Shown here: positions 23,449-34,337 of the stretch, piece after piece
Layout of the letters: every line of letters starts with the position of its first letter
How positions within the stretch are numbered: the stretch's first letter is position 1
Origin: Ochotona curzoniae
Lineage: Eukaryota > Chordata > Mammalia > Lagomorpha > Ochotonidae
Reading direction: 5' to 3'
DNA: 64,000 bases
Assembly: GCF_017591425.1 (NCBI RefSeq)
Contig: NW_024465777.1
Span: forward strand, 496,001-560,000
Translations under genes and position numbers: made by a program
Notes under the pieces: generated by a model
The model's input: only the letters and a program-made list of their open reading frames with translations
What the model was told of the DNA's origin: nothing
Database searches by the model: none

Positions 23449-23660
23449 CCCTTCTTGTATTTTCTAAATATGTAATCATAAGAAATGTGTGATTTGTGCC
23501 AGGTCAAAGTCTTCTTACCTTGCTTTATTTGACTTTCAGTATTAAGTATAGCAGATGACCATGAGAAGCTCATTGCTACAGGTGCTTCTACATGGAAGAT
23601 TTCTAACTTCATGCTTTTGAATTCTTTTTAAAAGCTTCCTAAACCTCCCCCTGCAGCCCA
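23449..23660 (+). repeat. 212-bp direct duplication, copy 1
   Basis: Closely similar to 24,101-24,313. Both begin 'cttcttgtattttctaa', carry 'ccaggtcaaagtcttctta' and 'gaattctttttaaaagcttcctaaa', and end 'ctgcagccc'. Confidence 0.85.
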
Positions 23661-24100
23661 TCATTGGGAGTCCCTCAGGAGTCATTCCTCAATTACATGT
23701 ACAGTGGTCTTATCCATAGATGACCCTAGGCAGTAATTCCTCAACCCCAAGTCCCTAGAGTTTGCTCTTGGTGGGGTGGGGGGGGGGGGTTAGTGGACTT
23801 TGCCAGGCACTGTTGGCACTTTGGTCACCTGAGCCAAGATGGTGCCAGGCACGTGTAAGCAGCCAATGTTGGGAGTTTCCAGTTCAGGAGGAAGGCTGTG
23901 CTCACAGCTTTTCCACCAACCGAAAGCAGCCAGTGGGGTGACAAGTCCTGTTTGGGCTCCCAGCCTGAGCTATAATGGTGCCAGCCACCTTTAAGCAGCT
24001 GACACTGTGAATTCCTGGCTTGGGAGCTAGGCTGTGCCTCCTCCCCCAACCAGCCAAAAGCAGCCAATGGGATGCAAAGCCCCATTCGGGTGCCCAGCCC

Positions 24101-24313
24101 ACTTCTTGTATTTTCTAAGTATGTAATCATAAGAGACATGTGAACTGTCCCAGGTCAAAGTCTTCTTATCTTGCTTTTATTTGACTTTCAGTATTGAGCA
24201 TGACAGGTGACCATGAGAAGCTTGTTGCCTCAGGTGCTTCTATAAGAAAGATTTCTAGCTTTCTGCTTTTGAATTCTTTTTAAAAGCTTCCTAAATCTCC
24301 TCCTGCAGCCCCA
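24101..24313 (+). repeat. 212-bp direct duplication, copy 2
   Basis: Second copy of the segment at 23,449-23,660. The two are separated by about 440 bp containing a G-run at 23,779-23,789. Substitutions and small indels distinguish the copies, so the duplication is not recent. Confidence 0.85.
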
Positions 24314-24831
24314 GCTCTGTCACAGTTTACAGCAGGAAACACAGTAGAGCCCCATGAGCACCCCAAGAACAAAGCAGGGAGGAATAACAGGGAGCAACTC
24401 TCCCCGGTGCCACAAGTAGTGAAGGACACAAATACCAGGAAGCCTTCATCTCTCCAAGAGGAAGCTCAACGACGTGAGTACTGCGGGCAAGAACAAGAGG
24501 ATAGAGAGAACCTGGGTCAGGATCCTGGAGGGTGGTAGAGGGCAGGCTGATTTTCAGTGGCTTCACCACCATGTGAGGGTGAGGGAGAAGACAGTTCATG
24601 GAGCCCAGAGTAACATTTTTCTAAAGCCATTTCCTTCCAGGCTGTTCTTGTCTCCTTTCTCTCCCTATCCAAGGGACAAAGTGTTCTTGACTTGGAGTTT
24701 ATACTGACAACAGCCTTACTATGTGGCTAATGACATAAGGACTATTCCATGTAAGAGAATTAGAAAACATTTTGTGTGTATCAAAGGCTTATTCATATTT
24801 CCTGGCAGGTTTCTGAGATCCAGGAGGCCAT
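24314..24831. other. No recognisable gene
   Basis: About 0.5 kb upstream of the BTNL gene. Nothing is recognised beyond single-copy sequence. Confidence 0.4.
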
Positions 24832-25160
24832 TTCTTTTATTATTATTATTATTAATTTTTATTGGAAAGTCAGATTTTCAGAGAGAAAGTGATACAGAGA
24901 GAAAGATCTTTCCTGTGCTGGCTCACTCCCCAAGTGTCTGCAATGGCCTGAGCTGAGCCATTACAAAGCCAGGATCTTCTTCCAGTTCACCCACATGGGT
25001 GCAGGGTTCCCAGGCTTTGTGCCATCCTTGACTGTCTTCCCAGGCCACAAGCAGGAAGTTGGATGGGAAGTGGAGCAGCCAGGATATGAACTGGGACCCT
25101 ATAGAATCCTAGTGCATACAAACTGAGGACTTTAACTACTAAGCTACATTGCTGGGCCCA
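24832..25160 (-). repeat. C-type SINE
   Basis: Full-length reverse-orientation copy: (TTA)n/T-rich tail, 'tttattggaaagtcagatt', 'ctcactccccaag', 'cttccaggttcaccc'-like and 'aggccacaagcaggaag' blocks, ending 'ctaagctacattgctgggccc' at its tRNA-related head. It lies 130 bp upstream of the BTNL start codon. Confidence 0.9.
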
Positions 25161-25291
25161 GGAGACCATTTCTTAGAAACCTGTGGACCACCTTAGCCAC
25201 AACCATAAGACCCAGTGAAGCCCACTCTCCTTTTTGCTCCGTTTATGTGCAGGACCTGCTTCCATATTATCCTGCTCCCTGACTGGGAACC

Positions 25292-25358
25292 ATGATGCAT
25301 TCCCTGCCCACAACACTCTTCTCTATCCTGCTGCTCCAGGTGCCCATGTGGGGCTCAG
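25292..25358 (+). CDS. BTNL signal-peptide exon
   Basis: The frame opens Met-Met-His-Ser, followed by a hydrophobic core (TLFSILLLQVPMWGS), 22 codons plus one base, then GTAGGA. A second ATG immediately follows the first and either could start translation; I chose the first. Length, hydrophobicity and phase-1 ending fit butyrophilin leader exons. No TATA box is evident and the sequence just upstream is a SINE. Confidence 0.8.
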
Positions 25359-25822
25359 GTAGGAATATTTTAATTATTTTATAACTAAATTATCTTGTTT
25401 TCTGAATAGAAGGGTTGAATCACATCACTTCTCATATAAATGTGTATTAATTCTAAAATCTACTTTGGTAGAGTGGGTTATTCACTTGTGCATCAGGACA
25501 AATAAATCAGAAGAACCAGATAGAATTGGTTCATTCCGTTCTCTGCTTCATAATGCATGCATTTTCCAAAAGCTCTAGTTTGGGGATTTTCCATCCATAC
25601 TGCAAGTTAGAAATCACTTGCTTCACATGTGTCCTGGTGTTTGTAAGCTCCTCACAAGAAGAGCCCTCTCTGCCTTGCTACCTACCACATCCACAGCTCA
25701 ATGTGTGTGTGAACACCTGATGAATGAGGGCTGTAGGGCTCTACCTGGGACTGTGTTCTAAAGCACCCTCCCTAGCAGTCATTCTAACATTCTCTTCACA
25801 TTCAACTCTGTTGATTCTACAG
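25359..25822 (+). other. BTNL intron 1
   Basis: GTAGGA...CTACAG intron of 464 bp. No repeat or other feature is recognised inside. Confidence 0.7.
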
Positions 25823-26170
25823 ATTCCTTTGAAGTGAGTGGCCCCTCAGAACCCATTGTGGCTATGCTGGGCACAGAAGCTGTGCTGCCCTGTTATGTGA
25901 CTGCAGCTCTGGATATGAAGAATGTGGAACTGCGGTGGTACCGCACCCAGTACCCGAAGGCTGTGTATGTGTATCAGTATGGGATGGAGCAGGAGCAAGA
26001 GCAGCTAGTGGATTACAAAGGACGAGTAGAGCTGCTGAAGGATCACATCTCAGAGGGGAGAGTGGCTGTGAGAATCCGCAGGCTCCGGGTCTCAGACAAT
26101 GGGATGTACAAGTGTTTCTTTAAACAGGATGACAACTTTGGTGAAGCCACGTTGGAGCTCAAGGTCATAA
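25823..26170 (+). CDS. BTNL IgV domain exon
   Basis: 348 nt, phase 1 at both ends, with a TCTACAG acceptor and GTAAGT donor. It encodes 116 residues of a V-set domain. Seen here are the EPIVAMLGTEAVLPC strand with the first Cys, LRWYRT with the core Trp, YQYGMEQEQEQ (C'-C'' region as in butyrophilins), YKGRVELL, GRVAVRI, and the DNGMYKC motif with the second Cys. No stop or indel interrupts it. It lies 464 bp after the leader exon and is followed by a 10.6-kb intron filled with repeats. Confidence 0.93.
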
Positions 26171-26254
26171 GTAAGTAATTATCTGTAAATACAGATAACT
26201 GATGATCTGTTTGCACATTTAACAACTCCATCTTAAAATCAAGCCACTTCAAGG

Positions 26255-26610
26255 GTTGGCCTTATGTGTAGTCGATTAAACTGCCATTTGTCTCAGCTTC
26301 TAGTTCAGCTTTCTGCTAATTCTGGGAGGTGGCAATGGATGATGGCTCAATTATTTTATCTCTGCCACACACTGAAGGGACCTGCATAGAATTCTTGCTG
26401 CTTGGTTTAAGCTTGGTCCAGCCTAGGCTGTTACAGAATTTGGAAAATGAAACAGTGGTTGAAAAATTTATCTTCCTCCTTTTTCCTCCCCTCATTTCTT
26501 CCCCCTTTCTCCCCTCTCCCCTTCTTCTTCTTCTTCATCATCTTCTTCTTCTTCTTTTCTTCTCTCTCTCTCTCCTTCTTCCGCAACACTGACTTTCAAA
26601 TATACAAACT
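26255..26610 (+). repeat. C-type SINE with (CTT)n expansion
   Basis: Old plus-orientation copy ('gattaaactgccatttgtctcagc', 'gctgcttggtttaagcttggtccagcctaggctg'). Its pyrimidine region has expanded to a CTT/TC tract at about 26,515-26,580 before 'gactttcaaatatacaaa'. Confidence 0.6.
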
Positions 26611-27559
26611 TTATAAAATTGAATGATTTCTATGAATATCAAGTGTAAGAATAGTTCATTCTCCAGTCATGTCTTTTCTTGTGAATCTGAAAGAAACCAT
26701 CACCATTACCAAAAGGAACCAATATTCTCAGAGCCCAGTCCCTGACTGGCTCCTAAGATGGACAGAGGCTGAGCTGGGAGGGAGGCTTAGTGGTCAGCCC
26801 TTGATTGCATCATTTGGAGGAAGTGACAATGAGTGTTGGAACAGGGAGCGCTGAGGTTACAGTAAAACAATTATCAGAAGAAGGCTGAGATCAGAAAATA
26901 ATTGGCTTTCAGTAGTTAATTGAAACAGAAACAGAGAAAACCATTATCTGGGTTATTTGGAGAGAGAGAAGGAAAAAAGGATCCTGAATAGAGACAAGAG
27001 TAAGATTCTGGACTAGACTGAGGAAACATTGACAGGACACTGAACTGATCGCAATGCAGTCTGTCACCACCAGTGCTGCTAGATTTGTCAGTTCAACAAA
27101 TTCTACAACTTGCTGTCTTAAAGAGTCTAGAAAAGTAAAAAATGCAAATTGATATCCTGCCCAATTTTTTTTTCTCTTCCAAAGTGGCTTTCTGTACAAA
27201 ATTGTCCTGTGTCTTTCCAGATACCTTGTCCTCACTATAACAGCACAGGTTTGTAATTAATCTTGATATCAATTATCTATGATAATAAGCTGTTTTCAAA
27301 AATGTTTCTGTTAATTTCTGAAAAATAAAGTCACATCTGCCTGCCTCCTCAGCCAATCAGGCTGGAGTGAGTCTTCAGCCTACTTATCACTGGTTCTGCC
27401 TACCCCTCTTTCGCTAGAGTAACCACTGTGCGTGAGTGCTTAGAGTCCAAGGCAGATACAGCCAAGCTTAGCACTCAGATGTTGCTCATCAACCAGGGTT
27501 TCATGATTTCATGGTACTGTGAACTCTAGGATGATTAATCACAGATACGAGTACAGTCT

Positions 27560-27895
27560 TGATATGGGGCTGACATTGTACCATGGTAGGTTAAATTGTC
27601 ATACCAGTACACTCCCCCACCCTAAAACAAACAAACAAACAAACAAACAAAGCAAAAAGAAACAAGTTCATATCCTAGCTGCTGTACTTCTGATGCAGCT
27701 CCATGATAATGCACCTGGAAAATCAGTTGGCCCCTGCAATAAAGGTTCTGGAAAAAGGCTCTTAGCTTAGACCCTTCTCAGCAGCAGTCATTGGAGCCAT
27801 TAGGGGTGTGAATGAGTGGACGGAAAATATTTCTTTTTCCGTGAGTCTCTCCCTCTCTTTATCTATACCTTCCAAATAAACAAATCTTTTAAATT
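27560..27895 (+). repeat. C-type SINE with (CAAA)n
   Basis: Weak C SINE head, then an internal CAAA repeat (about 27,626-27,652), the 'tgatgcagctccatgataatgcacctgg' body, and a 3' end with 'ttccaaataaacaaatctttt'. Confidence 0.55.
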
Positions 27896-28654
27896 ATAAA
27901 ATAAACGTGATATTGATATAACTCTTCAAAAGCAACCTGAAGGTTACTGTTTCCTTTTGTAAGGGCTTCTTTCTGGATTCTTTCAGGGAGGTTAGATCAT
28001 TGACCTAATTTTTCATACCCAAATTATGCAATTGCTTTAATTTACTAGTACATTCAATAATATAGAAAAATAAAATCGTGTACATTAATTTCTCACTTTA
28101 TACTAAAAGCTGTTCCTCAAGCTGTAATCATTAGAATCAGGACAGGAAGGAGAAAACTCAGGTAATGACTATAAAATCAAAGTTAACAGCACTATTTAAA
28201 AAGTCATGTAATGTTATAATGAATTTTATACATATTACATATTGATTCTATACATATTGAATTTTAATGTAAAATACCTCATGATAAAGCCTCCCTGCAA
28301 CCCCTTTGTCTTCCTTGACAATGTATAATATATAAATTATAAAATATTATGTCTTTATGATTGAAATTATTCCCCTTATATAAAATTCTATAATTTATGT
28401 ATTTACTTAATACTAATTCTTCAATGTACTAGCTTGAAAAAGTCATGTGATGAATACATTTTCATATAAATTCTTGTGGGAATATTAATTGTCATATGGT
28501 ATATTTCTCAAATTATTATGTTATAACCCATAATTTAACAATTCAATTTCAAAATAATCATAAAATTTGAGTATATACATAGTTCAACATTTGCTCCACT
28601 ATATATGCCTAATAGCACTGTAAACAATAAACATTTTTACACTCTTTAGTACAC

Positions 28655-28895
28655 TTTTATTATCCATAGGACAGAGTTAGGAGAGAAAGAGAGAGAGATT
28701 CCATCTGTTCATTCACTCCTCTGATGTTTGCACAGCAGCTGGAGAGGCCCAAGCTAGGGACCTAAACTCTTTCCAAGTCTCACGCAAAGGGGAAGTGGCC
28801 CAAGCACTTGGATCATCCTCTGCTGCTTTCTCAGGCACATTAGCAATCAACTGGATCAGAAATGAACAGACAGGAGTTTAACTCACTGCTAGCTT
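28655..28895 (-). repeat. C-type SINE (old copy)
   Basis: Reverse orientation: 'ggagagaaagagagagagattccatctgttcattcactcc', 'gcacttggatcatcctctgctgctttctcaggcacattagc'. Confidence 0.7.
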
Positions 28896-29173
28896 CTTTT
28901 CATATTCTTAACAACACTATTACATTTTTATTATACTTTTCCTGGTCAGATGGTTAAAAAGTTATATCCTATTATTATTATATTTTTAGCCTCATAATAG
29001 ATATTAATGTATTTTCATGATCATTTGTATTTTTCTTCTTAAATTTTCCTGTTTATATCCTTTAATTAACTGTTTGAGGAGGGATGGGGAGAGCATTTTC
29101 TGAAAATTTTTCTAATTCTTAATTTTTTTAAATCATATAAATGTTGAAACACCTTTTATCTTTGTCCTATAGT

Positions 29174-29514
29174 TCTTTTTTTAAAAAAAATAAAGATTTA
29201 TTTATTTATTGGAAAGTCAGATATACAGAGAGGAGGAGAGATAGAGAGGAAGATCTTCCATCCAATGATTCACTCCCCAAGTGAGCGCAACGGCCGATGC
29301 TATGCCGATCCGAAGCCAGGAACCAGGAACTTCTTCCAGGTCTCCCAAGCAGGTGCAGGGTCCCAAAGCTTTGGGCCGTCCTCGACTGCTTTCCCAGGCC
29401 ACAAGCAGGGAGCTGGATGGGAAGTGGAGTTTCCGGGATTAGAACCAGCGCCCATACAGGATCTTGGCTCATTCAAGGTGAGGATTTTAGCCACTAGGCC
29501 ACTGAGCTGGGCCC
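29174..29514 (-). repeat. Young C-type SINE with target duplication
   Basis: Nearly intact reverse-orientation copy, from an A-rich tail ('aaaaaaaataaagatttatttattt' on the plus strand) to its head 'gccactaggccactgagctgggccc'. The 11-bp repeat TGTCCTATAGT flanks it (29,163-29,173 and 29,515-29,525). This is the clearest SINE in the window and a good reference for species assignment. Confidence 0.95.
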
Positions 29515-29704
29515 TGTCCTATAGTCTATGATATGTTTTATTTGTGAAAGTTTTAAAACATATAGACAGAACTATTAGTAACCTTTTTAATGCTCAGTTT
29601 TTATGGCATTCTTTTCATGCCAATGCCATAAAAAAGTTTCATCTCCCTATATCCTGGTACTTTTACTGTAAAATACACTGAAATCTTAATATTTGCTTTA
29701 AATG

Positions 29705-30190
29705 TCTGTCGCTGTCCCACAGCGATGGACTTGGTTCATGGAGCCGATAATAACATGTGTGGACCCTGACTGATGGTCAAAAGCCGAAGTTTATTAGTTG
29801 CCACAGACTTTATACACTGAGGGTTATGTGGGATAAGGAAGGAAGTATTGAGTTCATTAACAAAACCCAGTAACAGTTTCTATGCTTTAGATTGGAACTC
29901 CTTTTGTCTTGTATATTCCACCATATTCCACCAAGTGTTCTCACACACATACTGTCCACTCAACCATTCTTATACAAATGATCTCCCATCAGGTATACAA
30001 AAGATAGCCATTTGGTTGTTCTCATGCAAATTCTGTCCAATGAACTGCTTTCCTGTGCTCACTGACCTACCAGGGTCACAATGTCCTCCTACGAATGTCT
30101 CACTGCCTAAATTTTCAAAACATAAGGTTGAAAAACAAGCCTCCAGTTCAGCAAGGAGAATATAATTACAGTGCTGGAAAATCCAATTCT
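29705..30190 (-). mobile_element. Possible LTR of a different family
   Basis: On the minus strand AATAAA (reverse complement in 'cgaagtttattagttg', about 29,786-29,801) is followed about 50-80 nt later by a terminal-looking 'gtgggacagcgacagaca'. The layout resembles R-U5 of an LTR, but it does not match the other LTRs here and no target duplication was found. Confidence 0.35.
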
Positions 30191-30274
30191 ACCAGTCACG
30201 ATTTCTCTAGGGGTAATCTCAGGGATGTTAATTATTCTGATTTCTAGCCTCAAAGATTAATTTTACGAATCTTT

Positions 30275-30520
30275 TTTGTTTAATTTACTAAAAAAAATTA
30301 TAAGTTACAGAGACAGGAAGAGATAGAAGTCTTCTATCCTCAGTTTCACTTCCCAAACAGCTGCAACATCTAGGACTGGACCAGGCTGATTGTAGGCAAC
30401 CAGAACTCAACCCCGATCTTCCAGATGGTGGCAGAAACCCAAATGCTTAGACCATCTTCCACTGGTCTCTTAGGCACGTGTGCAGGGTGGTGGGTCAGAA
30501 GGGGAGCAGTTTTGATTCAC
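30275..30520 (-). repeat. C-type SINE (old copy)
   Basis: Reverse orientation: 'aagttacagagacaggaagagatagaagtcttctatc', 'acttcccaaacagctgcaacatctaggactggaccaggctg', 'agaccatcttccactggtctcttaggcacg'. Confidence 0.7.
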
Positions 30521-30529
30521 ACCAAGGTT

Positions 30530-31480
30530 CATAACCGCACCATGGTGGTGGTTTTATTGTATCACATGTGTGTTTTGAATTTCACAATCTCATGCTTGGC
30601 TCTTTATTGCTCAATAATGTTTGTAAGATTTTCCCATGTAACTACTTGTGTGGTGGAAGTGTAATTCATTTCTGCCTTTTAAAAGTTGTCTGGCTTATAC
30701 ATTTAGAACTTCAGTTTACAGAAATACTATCTGCCTGTAACATTTCATGGAATGCTCAAAATATTTTCCAATATATTTTCATTGATCTTTATGTCAATTC
30801 TGATTATTTTGAGAAATATCAAACAATTTATATATGCATTATTTTCCATTAACTACTAGTGGAAGTATCATGGAATTTCAATTTCTACGTGACTGTAATG
30901 ATTTTTCTACCCTCACTTTCACAATACTGTGCTCTCTCAGCTTTTTTTAAACTTTATAATTTTTTTATTTTATTTTTATTTGTATGTAAGGCACAAATTT
31001 TAGTCTTGCAATGATGATTTCTCCACCATAACCTCCCCAACTTTTACCCTTCCTCCTCTTTATTATTTTAATTTTTGCAACAACATACTTTCAATTTACT
31101 TTATAACCACAAGCTTAACCTACCACTAAATAAAACCACTGTTCTTCAAGAGTGTAGACAAGCATCATGAATGATAATTAAATTTGAAAATCTCAATTTT
31201 GTTCATATGCATAAAATTTGGAGTCTATATATTAATAATCACAAATCAGGGAAAATATCATATTTGTCTCTTGGGGAATGGCTTATTTCACTAATCATAT
31301 TTTCAAATTGCATTCATTTTGGTGCAAAAGACAGGATTGCATTTATTGCAAAATGACCCTCTGTTAAGACAACATGCTATTTTTTAGATTGTGATATCCT
31401 TCTTTACATTTGAATGTATTAGACCTATGTTAAAATAATAATTCTCAATTGATGCTATCTGAAATGGTATCCAAAGTAGG
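30530..31480 (-). mobile_element. Old L1 3' end remnants
   Basis: Contains minus-strand L1 3' sequence, e.g. 'aaaagacaggattgcatttattgcaaaatgaccctctg' (about 31,325-31,365) and 'tcatatttgtctcttggggaatggcttatttcactaat'. Strongly diverged. The part from 30,530 to 30,950 is less certain. Confidence 0.45.
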
Positions 31481-31504
31481 ATGATGTTATACATCTTCTT
31501 TTTT

Positions 31505-31830
31505 TATTTGTAAAGATTTCTTTATTTTTATTGGAAAGACCATATTTACAGAAACAAGGAGAGACAAAGAAAGACCTTCCATCCATTGCTTTAAGCCACA
31601 ACTGCTAGAGCTGAAATGATTTGAAGCTAGGAACCAGGAGCCTTTTACAGGTCTCCCATGTGGGTGCAATGTCCTAAAGCCTTGGACCATCCTCTACTGG
31701 TTTTCCACGCCACAAGAAGGGAACTAGGTGAAAAGTGGAGCAATCAGGACATGAATCAGTGCCCATATAAGATTCTGGTGCTTGAAGGGGGAGGATTAAC
31801 TAATTGAACCATCATGTCAGGTCCTACCCA
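31505..31830 (-). repeat. C-type SINE
   Basis: Reverse orientation: 'tttatttttattggaaagaccatatttacagaaacaagg', 'gcttttacaggtctcccatgtgggtgcaatg', 'attggaccatcatgtcaggtcc' at the head. Confidence 0.85.
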
Positions 31831-31864
31831 TCTTCTTTATGTGAAATTTGGACAGGAACAAGCC

Positions 31865-32765
31865 AAATCCATTGGTTCTTTTCTTTTGATTTCTTTGTTT
31901 ATTGTTTTTTGATACAGTTTAGTTGGAACTGGGGTCTCCCTTCCCCCTCTCCCAAGTTCCCTCCTCTCCCCACTATTATCTGCTCCAGTCTAACAATAGG
32001 TGTCTTCTGAGAATTTTCACAAGTTCATAACGCTGCTGTTGGAGTGTCTCCCAACCATGTAGGAGATTGTCAGTCGTTTCGTTGTGAGTTCATTCTTGTA
32101 TCCAGGACCTTAATGAAGGTTCAGTGGGGACTAGATCTTCATATTTACGGGCAGTACCAATAACAGTGATAATAAAGACATTGACCTTCTCAGGTAAATA
32201 TAAATAGTCTCTTATAGATGGTTGATTAATGAATTACATCACAAGATTTTATTACAAAAGGTACAGGTAAGTAGAAAGTGACATAGAGTAAGATTCACAT
32301 GTAATAACCCTAGATTTGACATTATATTATCATATATTAGAGCAAACATGATATCTGACCTTTTGGTATTGGCTCATTTCTCTTAGCATAATGGTCTCTA
32401 GCTTGGCCCATTTGTATTTCATTATTTGTATTTCATTATTTTTAATAGCCAAGTAGTATTCCAAGTGTAAATGAACCACAGTTTCTTTATCCAGTCCTCT
32501 GTTAATGGGCATTTGGATTGTTTCCATGTTCTTGCAATTGTTGATTGTTCTGCAAAGAACACTGGGGTGCATGTTGCTTTCTCATGTAACAAGTCTTTTG
32601 GATATATTCCTAGAAGTGGTATTGCTGGGTCATATGATAGATGGATTTTAATTGCCTAAGTGTTCTCCATACTGACTTCCATAGAGGCTGCAACCAGCCT
32701 GCAATCCTACTAGCAATGGAGTAGGGTTCCTTTTTTCCCACACCCTAACCAGTAGGTGTTGTTGG
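31865..32765 (-). mobile_element. L1 3' segment (normal-orientation half of an inverted L1)
   Basis: Minus strand carries the L1 ORF2/3' sequence around 'gtggaaacaatccaaatgcccattaacag', 'cccagcaataccacttctaggaatatatcc' and 'ctatggaagtcagtatggagaa'. It runs to the 3' end near a T-rich stretch at 31,875-31,910. It picks up where the plus-strand L1 segment ending near 35,310 stops. Confidence 0.75.
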
Positions 32766-32825
32766 TAGTTTTCTGTATGTGGACAAGCAGAAAATGAAAT
32801 ACCTGGGAATAAACCTAACAAAGTA

Positions 32826-33934
32826 TGTTCCCGGAGGCCAGCTCCAGCTGAGTTCAGAGTTCGAGAAGGGTGTGTGGTGTCAGCAATAAGAAAAGACACG
32901 GACACTGTCACTTTGTGCCCTCTCTTGTAACAGCTCAAGAAGAAGCTGTCTTTTTATTTACTTAGACACATCACAATCCTCTGCACAAACGTTTGATTTT
33001 ACCACCTTTAACTTCAGAACTAAGCCCGCATGCACGGATGTTCGATTAATGAATTTTTACTTCATGGTCAACCGAATGTTCTTAAAAATAATTCTGTAAG
33101 ATACTATGATCAATTTCTTCAAGGCAAGCCATTATTCATTCTTCAGAAGTGGCCATTAGGTGACAGCCAGAATTCCAAGGCCAAGGAACAGATGGTTACC
33201 TACTAATTAGTAAAACGTTCCTACTACATTTTATTTTCACAACTTATCTATCACTTAATGGGATAAATATATCAAGAGAAAAAAAACATAAAAATCTAAG
33301 GTTCAAACATTAAATCCCCCTAAACTGCAGGCTCTACATCCTCATAAACAATCAAACAATAATCAAAAGTATATCTCTATGATGTTAATAAAATCGCCCT
33401 ATATTTCCTATCGTTAAAAAATTATGAAAGCAGCTAAAACAATTGCATTTTCTATGCTCTAGAGTTGCAAGGACAGGCTAACTTTTAAGGTTGCAGTAAC
33501 TATATTTTTTGCCATGGCAATTTCTGCTCATACTCCATTAGTTTGTAAGATCCTTATCAAGCCATTTCCCAGAAGGCATGCTATACGTCTGGGCCAGATT
33601 CCAGGGCAAAGGGTAGGTATGTACACAATAAAGTGTCCAGAAATGGCATGGGTTTAATTGTACTCTTGTGTGTAGTTAAAGGCCCACACACCAGGACATT
33701 ATCAATCACATTAACTCTCAAGCTCAAGCTCACATTAGTTGCAAAAGCCATCTCACAGGGCAAACAATGCCTCAATAGATTACAATTTCTTAGTGGGGTG
33801 ATTGAGTGTCCATGCAAAAATGGGGTGAGATTGTGTCAAGGTGGTCAGAGAGAAATCAGCTGGGCTCTGCCAAACAGGGCAGCTATTCTCTTCAAACATT
33901 AGTGTCATTCACACCTACGGCACAGACCCCAGCA
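32826..33934 (-). mobile_element. Solo LTR inside L1 ORF2
   Basis: Closely similar to the LTR at 13,640-14,776. It splits the ORF2 block between ...YLGINLTK and the following Asp-Val-Tyr-Glu-Glu. GTATGT/GAATGT at the two ends could be a 6-bp target duplication with one mismatch. No viral coding sequence. Confidence 0.8.
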
Positions 33935-34012
33935 GAATGTGGAAGATGTCTATGAGGAAAACTACAGAACATTAGGAGAAGAAATAGAAGAAGCATAATA
34001 AGGGGAGAAACA

Positions 34013-34337
34013 GGGGCCCAGTGCAGTAGCCTAGCAGCTGAAGTCCTTGTCTTGAATGTGCCGGGATCTCACGTGGGAACCGGTTCTAACACCTGCGGCC
34101 CAACTTTTCATCCAGTTCCCTGCTTGTGGTCTAGAAAAGCAGTGGAGGATAGCCCAAAGCCTTGTGACCCTGCACTCACTTGGGAGACCCAGGGGAGGCT
34201 CCTGGCTCCTGGCTTCAGATTGGCTCAGATCCAGCCATTGAAACTACTTTGGGGGTGAACCATCTGTTTCTCTGTCTCTCCTCTTCTCTGTGTATCTTCC
34301 TTTTCAATAAAAACAAATAAGTCTTTTTTTTTTTTTT
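34013..34337 (+). repeat. Young C-type SINE in L1 ORF2
   Basis: Near-complete plus-orientation copy: 'gggcccagtgcagtagcctagcagctgaagtcc', 'cctgcttgtggtctagaaaagcagtggagg', ending in 'aataaaaacaaataagtc' and a T/A-rich tail. AAGGGGAGAAA / AAGTGGAGAAA flank it as a probable target duplication. Confidence 0.92.

Larger units (their letters stand above)
21240..24313 (-). mobile_element. GC-rich tandem-repeat retroposon (unnamed family)
   Basis: Reading on the minus strand, this has an A-rich tail at about 21,245-21,285 and a unique stretch (21,300-21,640) similar to 44,260-44,470 on the plus strand. Next is an array of about 86-bp units (21,788-22,260), and then more than 1 kb of weaker GC-rich repeats containing CCCAGCC/CCCACTGG-type motifs (to about 23,440). 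The part from 23,440 to 24,313 contains a 212-bp segment present twice. Long open frames across the array reflect low stop-codon frequency in GC-rich repeats and show no known protein domain. Possible explanations are an L1 3'-UTR with expanded repeats or a composite non-autonomous element. The outer 5' limit is uncertain. Confidence 0.5.

Noticed and set aside
26515..26580. CTT repeat as a candidate splice enhancer or triplet-repeat locus
   Set aside because: It sits in the pyrimidine region of an old SINE in intron 2, 350 bp past the IgV exon. No evidence links it to splicing.
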